A DNA stretch of 50,296 nucleotides, taken from assembly GCA_026991215.1 (NCBI GenBank), contig JALXBY010000244.1, positions 1-50,296 of the forward strand, in the 5' to 3' direction. Under the pieces are notes generated by a model. It was not told the origin of the DNA. It made no database searches and saw only the letters and a program-made list of their open reading frames with translations. Every line of letters begins with the position of its first letter. Positions within the stretch are counted from its first letter, which is position 1. This DNA comes from Anaerolineales bacterium (GTDB lineage: Bacteria; Chloroflexota; Anaerolineae; Anaerolineales; DRMV01). Of the stretch, positions 1 to 7,750 are shown piece by piece. A program made the position numbers and the translations under genes.

Positions 1-351
1 GCGCGCCTGGTCGGGAAAGGTCCGGGTATTGATGGGCTTGGCGATGTAGCCATCACAGCCGGCCTCGTAGCATTTGGCCGGCGTATCCCGGAGCACGTCC
101 GCGGTCAGGGCGATGATGGGCACCTGCTGGAACTCCGGACGGCTGCGCAGTTCCTGGATGAGGGTGAAGCCGTCCACACCGGGCAGGTGCAGATCCATGA
201 GGATGAGGTCCGGACGCGCGGTTTCCAGCAAGCGCCGCATGGCCTGGGCGTCCTCGGCTTCCAGCAGGTCGTAGCCCGCGGCGCTCAACAAGCGGCGGAT
301 GAGCATCCGGTTGGCGGGATTGTCCTCGACGTACAGAATCAAAGGCGGCAT
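1..351 (-). CDS. Response regulator receiver domain protein, 3' truncated by the contig end
   Basis: The 117 visible residues form an almost complete CheY-like receiver domain, the phospho-acceptor half of a two-component system. The acidic pair E9-D10 (in YVEDN), the phospho-acceptor D53 (LILMDLHLPG), T83 (ALTAD) and K105 (AKPIN) are all present. No stop codon is reached before the window edge, so any output domain is unknown. It could be a stand-alone receiver or the start of a longer regulator. The second of two nearby ATGs is chosen because GAGG lies 8 bases before it but only 2 bases before the first (at 357). The gene is cut exactly at the GCGCGC terminus of the inverted repeat. Confidence 0.85.
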   Translation of the reverse strand, partial: MPPLILYVEDNPANRMLIRRLLSAAGYDLLEAEDAQAMRRLLETARPDLILMDLHLPGVDGFTLIQELRSRPEFQQVPIIALTADVLRDTPAKCYEAGCDGYIAKPINTRTFPDQAR

Positions 352-391
352 GGGCATCGCCTCGGCGGAAAAAGTTACGGGGCTTCCTGTT

Positions 392-397
392 AATATA
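392..397 (-). promoter_or_regulatory. Candidate -10 box for the response regulator gene
   Basis: TATATT lies about 40 bases before the chosen ATG in the only AT-rich stretch between this gene and the phosphoribosyltransferase gene. No convincing -35 box is seen at 16-18 bases. The rest of 352-492 holds no gene that I can support. Confidence 0.3.
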
Positions 398-492
398 GCA
401 CACCCGGTGCAGGATTGCGGAAGGAAACCTAAAAAGCAGATGAAACGCTCTGTTCCCCCTGGCAGCGGTTTTGGGGGGTTTTGCATTAAGGC

Positions 493-1200
493 TCAAGGGT
501 TGGGGGAAGACGCGACCCGACCGGCCCGCGCGAGCCAGTCCAGCAGGGCCTGGTCGTCCAGGTCGGTCCAGGTCTGGTAGGCTTCGGCCACCGCGTAGGG
601 GGTTTCCTCCCGGATGTTGGGGCAGTAGACGGTCTCGACCTGGCGGGCCAGATGCCACAGGGCGGTCTGGTGCGCGGTGGGCACGGCCAGGGCCAGTCGG
701 CCCGCGCCCGCGTTCCGGGCCACCCGGATGGCCACCTGCATGGTCGCGCCCGTGGCCAGGCCGTCGTCCACCAGGAACACGCTGTGCTGGCTCAGGTCGG
801 GCAGGGGCCGGGCGCCCCGCAGTACCTGCAAGCGGCGGGCAACTTTCTCCCGTGTCCGCCGGATATCGGCCTCGACCTCCGCGGGGGAAAGGCCCAGGTG
901 CTCCACCAGGGCCTCGTTGAGCATCAGGGTGCCATCCCAGGCCAGGGCGCCGTACCCCATCTCCGGGTTCCACGAAGGCGTGATTTTGCTCACCACCGCG
1001 AGTTCCAGGGGCCATCCGAGCCGTTCGTGCAGGGCCACGGCTACGGGCACCCCGCCGGCGGGGATGGCCAAAAGCAGCGGCCGGGGCCACCGGTCGGCTT
1101 CCATGGCAATCAACTCGGCCAGTACCTGCCCGGCGTGGTACCTGTCCCGGAAGACCCGTCGGCGGTTCCGCAGGTTGGGCAGGTCAATTACCCGCGGCAT
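493..1200 (-). CDS. Phosphoribosyltransferase family protein
   Basis: A 235-residue soluble protein with the type I phosphoribosyltransferase PRPP-binding signature VFLVDDGLATGATM at residues 141-154. Upstream, LLLAIPAGGVPVA (42-54) fits the PPi-loop region of this fold. The length and layout resemble the family of predicted phosphoribosyltransferases often annotated next to hydrolases rather than a defined base-salvage enzyme, so the substrate is not assignable. It is the last gene of a tightly packed minus-strand set. Its start overlaps the 3' end of the SpsF-like gene by 17 bases, which suggests translational coupling. The start has an upstream GGAAGG-like ribosome site. Confidence 0.85.
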   Translation of the reverse strand: MPRVIDLPNLRNRRRVFRDRYHAGQVLAELIAMEADRWPRPLLLAIPAGGVPVAVALHERLGWPLELAVVSKITPSWNPEMGYGALAWDGTLMLNEALVEHLGLSPAEVEADIRRTREKVARRLQVLRGARPLPDLSQHSVFLVDDGLATGATMQVAIRVARNAGAGRLALAVPTAHQTALWHLARQVETVYCPNIREETPYAVAEAYQTWTDLDDQALLDWLARAGRVASSPNP

Positions 1201-1987
1201 GGGGTCCTTCCTCCTGCCCCAGGGATTTCAAGTACCCCTCGTTGCGGGGCACCCGGCGGGGCAACCGGGCCAGTTCGGGTTCGGCTTCCAGCAGGGCCAG
1301 GATGTCTTCCATGGTGAACAGGGGGGTATGGGGGTAAAGGCGGGCGTAGACCGCGCGGGCAAAGGCCAGGTCCTCCGGGTAGTCCACGGTCCAGCGCAGG
1401 TGGGCCAGGTTCACCGGCCCTTTCCAGGAAAACAGCCGGAAGCGGTGGGGCCGCTTCCATATATATGGGGTGACATGCTCCCGGTCCGCGGGGTGTACGG
1501 CCTCCTTCCAGGCGGTCGCCAGGGCCTCGAAGGTGAAGATTTCCAGGTCCAGACCCTCTGGATAGGTTGGCTCCAGGGTGTTGCTCAGGTAGTCCCAGGC
1601 GGGGTAGGTCTCCAGCCAGAAGCGGAGCATCAGGGTGAGCAAGCCGGGGTCCTTGAAGGGGTCGTCCGCGGTGATGCGGACGATGGTCCGGGCCTGGAAG
1701 GTTTTCGCCGCGTGGTAGAAGCGGTCCAGCACGTCTTCGGAACTGCCCCGGTAGACGGGGTATCCCAGCCGTTGGCTTTCCTCCACCAGGGCGTCGTCTT
1801 CGGGAAGCGTGGTGGTGGCCACGACCAGGCCGTCCAGGAGGGGGCACGCGGCCATCCGCTCCAGGATGTGGGCCAGCATGGACTTACCGGCCAGGGGTTC
1901 CAGCACCTTGCCCGGCAGCCGGGTGGACCCCATCCGGGCCTGGACGATGCCAATGACAGGGCGGGGCACAAGACGCAAGGCGGCCAT
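1184..1987 (-). CDS. SpsF-like cytidylyltransferase / acylneuraminate cytidylyltransferase family protein
   Basis: A 267-residue protein with the N-terminal nucleotide-binding motif QARMGSTRLPGK (residues 16-27). This motif is typical of SpsF/COG1861-type sugar nucleotidyltransferases (GT-A fold) acting in surface polysaccharide or spore-coat sugar biosynthesis. A TADDPF segment near residue 115 fits the metal-binding acidic cluster. The protein is full length for the family. It lies in a minus-strand series 3 bases downstream of a membrane-protein gene and overlaps the following phosphoribosyltransferase gene by 17 bases. No other surface-sugar genes are near, so the pathway is open. The ATG at the given start is favoured by context, with few in-frame alternatives. 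Confidence 0.85.
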   Translation of the reverse strand: MAALRLVPRPVIGIVQARMGSTRLPGKVLEPLAGKSMLAHILERMAACPLLDGLVVATTTLPEDDALVEESQRLGYPVYRGSSEDVLDRFYHAAKTFQARTIVRITADDPFKDPGLLTLMLRFWLETYPAWDYLSNTLEPTYPEGLDLEIFTFEALATAWKEAVHPADREHVTPYIWKRPHRFRLFSWKGPVNLAHLRWTVDYPEDLAFARAVYARLYPHTPLFTMEDILALLEAEPELARLPRRVPRNEGYLKSLGQEEGPHAAGN

Positions 1988-1990
1988 GGG

Positions 1991-2488
1991 TTACCTCTGG
2001 GCCCGCAACCACGCGGTGACCACCAACACGGCCAGAACCAGCACCTGCTGCCAGCGCAGGGAGCGAATCAGGCTGCGGCGCAGGGCTTCCTGGTCGCCTT
2101 CGGGGGCAGGCTGCCCGGCTTGCAGGCGTAAAGCCCAGCGTTCCCAGGCCGGCAGCCGGACCCATTGCAGGTAGGCCAGGCCCACGATCCAGGCCAGCAC
2201 CAGGATGTGCTTGAACAGCAAACCTTTGGCCCAGGGGGTGCTGAAGTTCAACGTGCCCTGGTACAGGGGGTGCTTGGTCATCTGGAACATCCCCGTAGCC
2301 CACAGCAGGGCCACGGCCATCCAGGTCAACCGCAGGAAGGCCCGGTAACGACGTATCCAGGAGGGGACCGGCTGTTGGGGGAGGAAGAGGATGCGCGTCA
2401 GGTCGAAGGCGGAAAGCAGGGCGCCCAGGCTCACCACCGTGGCGACCAGATGAATCCCATAGGCCAGGGCCAGCAGCCATGTCTCCAT
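1991..2488 (-). CDS. CopD-like four-helix integral membrane protein
   Basis: A 165-residue protein with four predicted transmembrane helices at about residues 4-25, 51-70, 89-110 and 146-161. Histidines sit inside helix 1 (H13) and helix 3 (H93, in FKHILVLAW). This layout resembles CopD-family membrane proteins, where helix histidines may hold haem or copper. The assignment rests on pattern resemblance only. A short cytosolic or periplasmic loop rich in E, Q and R joins helices 3 and 4. The gene sits between the 51-aa membrane peptide upstream and the SpsF-like gene downstream, all on the minus strand with gaps of 3-16 bases, so they are probably co-transcribed. Confidence 0.65.
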   Translation of the reverse strand: METWLLALAYGIHLVATVVSLGALLSAFDLTRILFLPQQPVPSWIRRYRAFLRLTWMAVALLWATGMFQMTKHPLYQGTLNFSTPWAKGLLFKHILVLAWIVGLAYLQWVRLPAWERWALRLQAGQPAPEGDQEALRRSLIRSLRWQQVLVLAVLVVTAWLRAQR

Positions 2489-2504
2489 ACGGCCGGCCTC
2501 GCGT

Positions 2505-2660
2505 TCACTGAATCACCAGGGTCACCAGGAAGGAGATGACCAGAAGGATGCCAACGACCGTGAGGATGATGCGGTACCGTCGCTGTTGCCGCTCATAATA
2601 ACTCATGGTTTGGGTCTGCCGTTTGTTGCGCCGCTTTTTCCGCTGCTTTTTCTTGGCCAT
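2505..2660 (-). CDS. Small basic single-pass membrane protein (51 aa)
   Basis: The first 16 residues are almost all Lys, Arg, Asn and Gln (MAKKKQRKKRRNKRQ). After a short linker there is one hydrophobic helix at residues 31-50 (IILTVVGILLVISFL) and then the stop. By the positive-inside rule the basic end should stay in the cytoplasm with the C-terminus out. A GGAG ribosome site precedes the ATG, and a perfect TATAAT lies about 31 bases upstream. In-frame codons continue upstream of the ATG without a stop, but that extension crosses the promoter and the divergent kinase-like gene and is not credible. The function is unknown. It is the first gene of the 2505-493 minus-strand run. Confidence 0.7.
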   Translation of the reverse strand: MAKKKQRKKRRNKRQTQTMSYYERQQRRYRIILTVVGILLVISFLVTLVIQ

Positions 2661-2690
2661 GGCTGCGCTCCAGGGGAAATGGTGTAGGCT

Positions 2691-2696
2691 ATTATA
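2691..2696 (-). promoter_or_regulatory. -10 box (TATAAT) of the minus-strand 2660-493 operon
   Basis: A perfect TATAAT on the minus strand lies about 31 bases before the start of the 51-aa membrane protein, in the short gap separating it from the divergent P-loop gene. The -35 region is poor, so strength cannot be judged. Confidence 0.45.
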
Positions 2697-2756
2697 CACG
2701 CGGCCCGGAACGGCCATTCTCCAGAGGAAGGATACGACGCCTCCGCCAAAAGGACG

Positions 2757-3134
2757 ATGTCTGCCATGGAAAAGCCCCCCGTTCGACCGCCCAGGCGTAT
2801 TGGCATCGTGGGGCCGTGCGGTGCGGGGAAGAGCACCCTGGCCCGGGCCCTGCAGGCTTTGGGGTTCCAGGCCAAGGCCATTGCCCAGGAGCATTCCCAC
2901 GTGCCCGACATGTGGCAGCGCCTCACCCGGCCCGACCTGCTGGTCTACCTGGACGCCTCTTTCGAGACCTGCACCCAACGTAAGGGCCTGCACTGGACGC
3001 GGGCCGACTATGAAGAAGAACTGCGCCGGCTGGCCCACGCCCGGTCCCACGCAGATATCTACATCCCCACCGACGACCTCAGCCCGGAAGAGGTGCTGCA
3101 ACGGGTTCTGGAGGCGCTGTTTTCCAGTTGTTGA
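2757..3134 (+). CDS. Small P-loop NTPase, kinase-like
   Basis: A 125-residue protein with a Walker A motif GPCGAGKST (residues 19-27) directly after a beta strand (RIGIVG). The following PDLLVYLDASFETC resembles the Walker B / NMP-kinase region, where a transferred group and the LID arginines would be placed. The size is below that of full nucleoside or shikimate kinases (about 170 aa), so this may be a minimal or degenerate kinase. Two ATGs are possible, at 2757 and 2766; AGGA is close to the first and rather far from the second. The gene is convergent with the Csx3-like gene, with only 10 bases between their stops. Confidence 0.7.
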   Translation: MSAMEKPPVRPPRRIGIVGPCGAGKSTLARALQALGFQAKAIAQEHSHVPDMWQRLTRPDLLVYLDASFETCTQRKGLHWTRADYEEELRRLAHARSHADIYIPTDDLSPEEVLQRVLEALFSSC

Positions 3135-3144
3135 CCGTGGTCTG

Positions 3145-4260
3145 CTAACCCTGGAAGGTATCTGCCCGGAACCCAAAAATTGTCACAGCCCGTTGCAAGC
3201 GGGGTTCCCATACCGCAATGTGGGGGATGCGTCGCGCCAGGGCCTGTGCATACGTGCCGTAGACCCAGCGTGGCAGTCGGCCCCAAAGAATGACGGAACG
3301 CATGGCTTTGGGCCAGTTGGGTTCAGGTAAAGTGGTGGGCATGAGAAAGCCGCGAAGTTGGATTCGCAGAAGCCACCGTCCCGCGTCCACGGGCTCCATG
3401 TGAAGGAGCACGTCCTTTGTGCCTGAAGTATCCACCTGGGGCAGGTGGACCCATCCCAAATGGGCATCAAAGACCGCCATGGGAGCGGGCGCCACATGCG
3501 CCGCTATGGCCGCGGCCAGCCAGGTCGGTCCGCGACCGTACAGGGATACAGGTCCACGCGGAATCACTCGAAGCAGACGAGGGAGGTCCTCTGGAGTCCA
3601 CCAGGCAGGTAAAGGTTTCCCCAGGGTGCGGGCCAGCTCCCGCTCACTAAGGAACGGATACGGTGCGGTTTTCCGATGCAGGGCTTCCAGGTCTTCCTCC
3701 CGGAGGCGGAACAAGGCAAACACCCGGCGGGCTAAAGCCTCAAAGGTCTTTCCCAGGCGGGGATGGTGCCGGTCCAGCCCGGTAATGGTTCCGGTGAGAT
3801 ACGGATGCGTCCCCGCGAGGACATCCTCCCCCTGAAGGCGGCTTTCCAGGACAGCAAGGAGGGAGAGGTCCGTGGCGCGAATGTGGGCCATCCAATATTC
3901 CCGTTCCTCGGGTGTACGGTAAAGCAAGATACCGTGGGTACATGCCCGAAGGATTTCCCACTGTTCACCCCGTGGCCGTCCGCCCATATCCACCAGGAGC
4001 GGGGTGTGCCGGTGCTGGAGAAGCGTCACCATGCGTCGTACCAGGTCCGGCGTATAACGGCCTTTGGCCGCAAGACGCAGGGAGAGCACCTTATTTCGGG
4101 GCCCTTCATAAAACCAGTTCCCTTCGCCATCCGGCGCGGTGCGCAACAGATAATGGGCGAGACCCGCCCGATATAAACGCCGGCTGAGGTGATACGCCAA
4201 TACGGACTTGCCACTATGCGGTGGCCCCATGACCAATAAGGCGGGGAGATTTAAGCCCAT
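3145..4260 (-). CDS. P-loop NTPase fused to two tandem Csx3-like (CRISPR ring nuclease type) domains
   Basis: A 371-residue protein. Residues 1-200 form a P-loop NTPase with Walker A GPPHSGKS (12-19) and a Walker B-like LLVDMGG (88-94). The C-terminal half contains two segments that match the core of Csx3, the type III ancillary protein known to degrade cyclic tetra-adenylate. Repeat A (about 237-275) reads GRGPTWLAAAIAAH followed by MAVFDAHLG. Repeat B (about 321-364) reads WGRLPRWVYGTYAQALA followed by IAVWEPRLQ. Repeat A keeps the His and Asp expected for metal binding, while B has Arg and Glu at those places, so B may be structural. Csx3 works as an oligomer, so an internal duplication is plausible. 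Csx3 fusions to P-loop/AAA domains are known. The gene is divergent from the CARF-HTH regulator and probably limits or senses the CRISPR second messenger. AAAGGGGGT precedes the ATG. Confidence 0.75.
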   Translation of the reverse strand: MGLNLPALLVMGPPHSGKSVLAYHLSRRLYRAGLAHYLLRTAPDGEGNWFYEGPRNKVLSLRLAAKGRYTPDLVRRMVTLLQHRHTPLLVDMGGRPRGEQWEILRACTHGILLYRTPEEREYWMAHIRATDLSLLAVLESRLQGEDVLAGTHPYLTGTITGLDRHHPRLGKTFEALARRVFALFRLREEDLEALHRKTAPYPFLSERELARTLGKPLPAWWTPEDLPRLLRVIPRGPVSLYGRGPTWLAAAIAAHVAPAPMAVFDAHLGWVHLPQVDTSGTKDVLLHMEPVDAGRWLLRIQLRGFLMPTTLPEPNWPKAMRSVILWGRLPRWVYGTYAQALARRIPHIAVWEPRLQRAVTIFGFRADTFQG

Positions 4261-4285
4261 GGCACCCCCTTTCCCTATATCGGCA

Positions 4286-4294
4286 TGGTATCAT
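4286..4294 (+). promoter_or_regulatory. Candidate extended -10 promoter for the CARF-HTH/cas10 operon
   Basis: TGgTATCAT gives an extended -10 element with five of six hexamer matches. Transcription would start near 4301 and leave a leader of about 32 bases before the ATG at 4333. This is a further reason to prefer that start over the ATG at 4285, which would overlap the promoter. The imperfect inverted repeat CCTCcgaaGAGG at 4312-4323, overlapping the ribosome site, could be an operator or hairpin. Confidence 0.4.
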
Positions 4295-4332
4295 TCAAAC
4301 ACATCATTTTGAGCCTCCGAAGAGGAAAAAAC

Positions 4333-5253
4333 ATGCTGGGGGAAAGGCTTCTGGCCTCCTTGGGAGGCCAACCTCAAATTTTGACTTTTACGTTGGATGC
4401 TTTGCTAGCACGGGGAATCCGCCCGCAAGTGGTGGAAGTTGTCTTTCCGGGAGGAAACCCCGTCTACCAAGCCGCTTTTCGTCGGCTTCAACGTGAATTT
4501 ACGCGCTATCAAGCATACCAATCCATTCCTTTGCAGGCCTGTAGCCTTACAGACCGAGACGGCCATCCTCTTCCGGATTTACTTTCTGATTTGCATTTAG
4601 ATGAAGCCTGGCAACAGGTGCGTGACCGCGTACGTACGCTGAAAGCCGAAGGTTGGCGTTTGCATTTTAGCATTACCGGCGGCCGCCGTGCGCTGGGCCT
4701 GATGCTCTACGCCGCGGCCATGACCTATGGCTCGCCCCAGGATAAGGTCTGGCACATCTACACCCCGCCCGAATGGCTGGCCCAGGTCAAGGATGGCGCG
4801 CGCATGCACCTGCCCCAGGGCACGGTGCGGTTGTTGGAGATTCCCTTCGTGCCCTGGACCGCGTATTTCCCCGGTTTGCGAAGCCTGTTGGAGATGTCCC
4901 CGGAAGTGTTGCGTCGGTTGATGGGGGAAGGGCTGGATGAGGAAACCCAACGCCGTTGTGCCCGGGTGTGGGCGCGGCTGACCCCTCGCCAGAAAGATGC
5001 GCTACGGGCCTTGGCCACCACGGAAACCCGGGCCGAAGCCGCGCGGGCCATGGGCGTCGACCTGGATACCCTGGATTCCCATCGCAAGGCCATTCTGCGG
5101 GTGTGCCGCGCGGCCTGGCCGGAGGCCAGGGTGGATTTGCGCTTTGTGCGCCGGGTCTTCCGGCTGTGGCTGACCGCCACTAACGGCCTCCCCACTTTGC
5201 GGGGAGATTTTCAGGAGGAGATGGGGATGGAAACTACGAATTTTTCCTCATAA
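4333..5253 (+). CDS. CARF domain protein with C-terminal LuxR-type helix-turn-helix
   Basis: A 306-residue protein. The N-terminal two-thirds looks like a CARF (cyclic-oligoadenylate sensing) Rossmann domain of the NE0113/Csm6-like kind. It opens with LLASLGGQPQILTFTLDALL and has the ligand-loop motif ITGGRRA at 114-120. Residues 215-262 (LTPRQKDALRALA, then a helix-turn-helix ending in DSHRKAIL) resemble the GerE/LuxR DNA-binding domain. No HEPN R-X4-H motif is present, so it is probably a signal-gated transcription factor rather than an RNase. A GAAGAGG site lies 9 bases before this ATG; the upstream ATG at 4285 lacks one. It heads the cas operon and is divergent from the Csx3-fusion gene, the usual position of a local regulator. 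Confidence 0.72.
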   Translation: MLGERLLASLGGQPQILTFTLDALLARGIRPQVVEVVFPGGNPVYQAAFRRLQREFTRYQAYQSIPLQACSLTDRDGHPLPDLLSDLHLDEAWQQVRDRVRTLKAEGWRLHFSITGGRRALGLMLYAAAMTYGSPQDKVWHIYTPPEWLAQVKDGARMHLPQGTVRLLEIPFVPWTAYFPGLRSLLEMSPEVLRRLMGEGLDEETQRRCARVWARLTPRQKDALRALATTETRAEAARAMGVDLDTLDSHRKAILRVCRAAWPEARVDLRFVRRVFRLWLTATNGLPTLRGDFQEEMGMETTNFSS

Positions 5254-5281
5254 AGTCATTCTTGGTCAGGGAGGTTTTGCC

Positions 5282-5449
5282 ATGGCGGATGAATGGCTGG
5301 AGCACCTTTTGGAAAGGCCTTCGTCCACGGCCCGCCAGATGCTGGAACAACGCACCGGCATGCAGGTTCTCTCCCTCAGCGACCTGCCGGCCTTTCTGGA
5401 AGCAGCCATGCGGGCGTGGGTGGAGGCGCAAGCCGAGCCCACATCCTGA
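5282..5449 (+). CDS. Hypothetical 55-aa protein between the CARF-HTH gene and cas10
   Basis: A short reading frame that starts at ATG with a strong AGGGAGGT ribosome site 8 bases upstream and stops 15 bases before the cas10 start. The product is acidic and helical in appearance (MADEWLEHLLERPSSTARQM, then LSDLPAFLEAAMRAW) with no signal peptide, membrane segment or recognised motif. It lies in the co-directional operon between regulator and effector. A role as a small partner or inhibitor of the Cas10 complex is possible, but nothing in the sequence shows it. Overlapping frames in the same strand have no ribosome site and run into cas10 out of frame. Confidence 0.6.
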   Translation: MADEWLEHLLERPSSTARQMLEQRTGMQVLSLSDLPAFLEAAMRAWVEAQAEPTS

Positions 5450-5464
5450 ACTTTAGGAGGTTGT

Positions 5465-7090
5465 ATGAGCCAGAAAAACGTACTTCTCCAAGGCGATGTA
5501 GACGCCATCAAATCCTATGTATTTGAGGCTTCCGGGCTACCCCAAATTCGCGGTGGCAGTCAACGGCTCATCAAATGTGAGCAAGAAGTGGAAAAGTTGG
5601 TAGAACAGCGGGGAGGGCGCACGATTTATTGCGGAGGAGGTGGTTTCCTGTTTGAAATACCTGCGGACGAAGCAGAAAATCTCAAACGCGAAATCGAGCG
5701 CATCTACCTAAAGTACACCCAAGTGGCTACTGTGACGGTAGTGTATGAAGACGCTCCTGAGCTCCCTCTTCCCGAGCCAAACATCACGGATGGCTGGGCA
5801 GGTCGTCTGGTCAAGGCCCATCAGGAAGCCCAGAGCGCCGGCGAATTTGCCCGTCGCACCGCGTTCCTGGCCGCGAGGTTGCGGGAGGCAAAACAACAAA
5901 AGCAGGTCGTACCCTTTATTGAAGCCTTCCCCTTCGGTAAGCGGTGTGAGATTTGCGGTAAGCGGGTGGCGGAAAGGAAGGTGACTTACACCCAAAGCGG
6001 GATGTTTGAAACGAAACATGTGTGTCGTGTGTGTTACCGGAGACATCGCACAGGTCGTATATGCCGCCACCGTGGTTTTGAGCGATTCTTAGAGAAGAGG
6101 AGATATAACTTACCATCCACTCCTCCCAAGGATGTGAACGAACTGGCTGCAAGTGCACGACGCCCTTATGTGGCCTTTCTCTATGCTGATGGGAACAACG
6201 TCGGCGACCTGTTACAGAAGGTCAAAGACGAGAATGAATATGCAGTCCTATCCAAGGCCCTAACAGAGGGCACAGAACAAGCCCTGTACGAGGCCCTTTG
6301 GGAGGTCTGCCAAAAGCCACTGGAACAAGAGAAAGCCTGGCCCTTTGAAATCCTCAACATCGGCGGTGATGACGTTACCCTGCTTATACAAGCCGGGTAT
6401 GCCTGGGATGTGGCCGTGGCGTTTCTGGGGAAATTCGAGCAATATGTACAAGAGAAGGTGAAGGATAATCTCGGTTATTGGCCCGCGGCTTGGCCCATGC
6501 CTATTACCGCTTCGGTGGGTATTGCTATCGCCGATGCCAAACACCCCGTGTGGTATCTGGAAGCGCTGGCCACCGACCTGCTCAAGAAAGCCAAAGTCAA
6601 GGCCCGGCAGGCGGAAACAAGCGCCATCAACTTCCTGTGGTTGCCCAACGCCATTGCCATTACCAGAGCCGAAGCCGTCACCGAGCAATACAAAGTGGGC
6701 GATTTTCATCTGACCGCACGGCCTTTTACCCTGGCGCAAGCGAGAAAGATGCAAGATGTGGTCAATATCCTCGCTTCATGGCCCCGCAGCCTGCGCCATC
6801 GGTGGGGCAAGGCCCTGGAACGCGGGCGTTGGACCGCTCTCTCCCAAATCCTTTATGACCTGGCCCGACGGCGGAACGGTGAGCATCGTGAAAAGGTGGG
6901 AAGATTCATCGATGCCTTAGAAGACTTGGCCACGACGTTTCAGGCTGAGCGGGAAGACGAGGCCCCCATTTATCTCTGGTGGCCCACCGAGGAAAATGGG
7001 CGCCGCATCTGGAAAACGCCTTTGCTGGACGCCTTGGAACTGGCCGAACTTCGCGCCATGCGGTCGGATATTCAAGAGGAGGGCGACTAA
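5465..7090 (+). CDS. cas10: Type III-D CRISPR Cas10, HD-less, with active-looking cyclase motif
   Basis: A 541-residue Cas10, the large subunit of type III effector complexes, which on target RNA binding makes cyclic oligoadenylate. The protein starts directly in the first Palm domain (LQGDVDAIKSYVF). There the active-site loop reads CGGGGF instead of GGDD, as expected for the non-catalytic Palm. A zinc-binding insert has C161, C164, C187 and C190. The second Palm has YADGNN (240-245) and intact GGDD (300-303), so cyclase activity is likely. There is no N-terminal HD nuclease, which fits type III-D, where HD-less Cas10 occurs with csx10. An AGGAGG site precedes the ATG. The next gene begins on the base after its stop. 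Confidence 0.92.
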   Translation: MSQKNVLLQGDVDAIKSYVFEASGLPQIRGGSQRLIKCEQEVEKLVEQRGGRTIYCGGGGFLFEIPADEAENLKREIERIYLKYTQVATVTVVYEDAPELPLPEPNITDGWAGRLVKAHQEAQSAGEFARRTAFLAARLREAKQQKQVVPFIEAFPFGKRCEICGKRVAERKVTYTQSGMFETKHVCRVCYRRHRTGRICRHRGFERFLEKRRYNLPSTPPKDVNELAASARRPYVAFLYADGNNVGDLLQKVKDENEYAVLSKALTEGTEQALYEALWEVCQKPLEQEKAWPFEILNIGGDDVTLLIQAGYAWDVAVAFLGKFEQYVQEKVKDNLGYWPAAWPMPITASVGIAIADAKHPVWYLEALATDLLKKAKVKARQAETSAINFLWLPNAIAITRAEAVTEQYKVGDFHLTARPFTLAQARKMQDVVNILASWPRSLRHRWGKALERGRWTALSQILYDLARRRNGEHREKVGRFIDALEDLATTFQAEREDEAPIYLWWPTEENGRRIWKTPLLDALELAELRAMRSDIQEEGD

Positions 7091-7750
7091 ATGGTGCATC
7101 TCAAAATCGCCTTGCGTCTCAAATGGCGAACCGCGTTCCACACCACAGGCAACCGCTGGCGATGGGGCGCGGACAAGGCCCTGGTCCAGCGATATGACGA
7201 CACCTATGTACTCCCTGCCACCTCCCTCAAAGGTGCCCTGCGAGACCAGGCTGAACAATTGCTACGTGGCCATGTGCACATCTGTAATGCACCCGACCCC
7301 GGTCAAATGTGCTCGGATCTTGAGAACTTGTGCTTAGTCTGTCGGGTCTTTGGCAACCCCCGGCGGCCTTCTCTCTTACGATTTCAGGACGGGGTTTTGA
7401 GGAGAAAGAATATAGGCGAGATAGAGACCCAAATCCGCGCCGGTGTAGCCATCAGCCGACGCCGTCGTGCAGCGGTTCCCCAGCGGTTGTATTTTGTGGA
7501 AACCACCGTGGCAGGCCCCGTGGAAGCCCAGACAGTTATCGAAGGCTTCTTTCCTTCTCAACAAGAGGCCGAAGAGGCCGCGGCCCTGGTAGTTTTGGCG
7601 GCCCGGATGCTCCCGGCGTTGGGCGCGGGGCGTACCCGCGGCCTGGGTTGGCTGGAAGCCATTGAGACCGAATGCACGATGGACGGCCAGCCGTTAGCCG
7701 GGACGGCGCTGGAACGCTATTGGAACCGGTGGTTAGGAGGCGGCCAATGA
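7091..7750 (+). CDS. RAMP superfamily Cas7/Csm3-like backbone protein (219 aa)
   Basis: A Csm3-type RAMP protein, a subunit that lines the crRNA in type III complexes. It shows the conserved loop LPATSLKGALR (41-51), preceded by an acidic loop with D28 that could be the RNA-cleaving aspartate. The Cys-rich CLVCRVFG (81-88) and the glycine-rich tail GAGRTRGLGW are typical of Csm3-like RAMPs. It follows cas10 with no gap and its stop overlaps the csx10 start by 4 bases (ATGA), so translation is coupled. It is one of four different Csm3-like genes in the operon, as in III-D complexes with several Cas7 subunits. Confidence 0.85.
   Translation: MVHLKIALRLKWRTAFHTTGNRWRWGADKALVQRYDDTYVLPATSLKGALRDQAEQLLRGHVHICNAPDPGQMCSDLENLCLVCRVFGNPRRPSLLRFQDGVLRRKNIGEIETQIRAGVAISRRRRAAVPQRLYFVETTVAGPVEAQTVIEGFFPSQQEAEEAAALVVLAARMLPALGAGRTRGLGWLEAIETECTMDGQPLAGTALERYWNRWLGGGQ

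Noticed and set aside
4285..4332. Longer N-terminus for the CARF-HTH protein
   Set aside because: The upstream ATG lacks a ribosome site, overlaps the likely -10 box, and the CARF strand begins right after the ATG at 4333.
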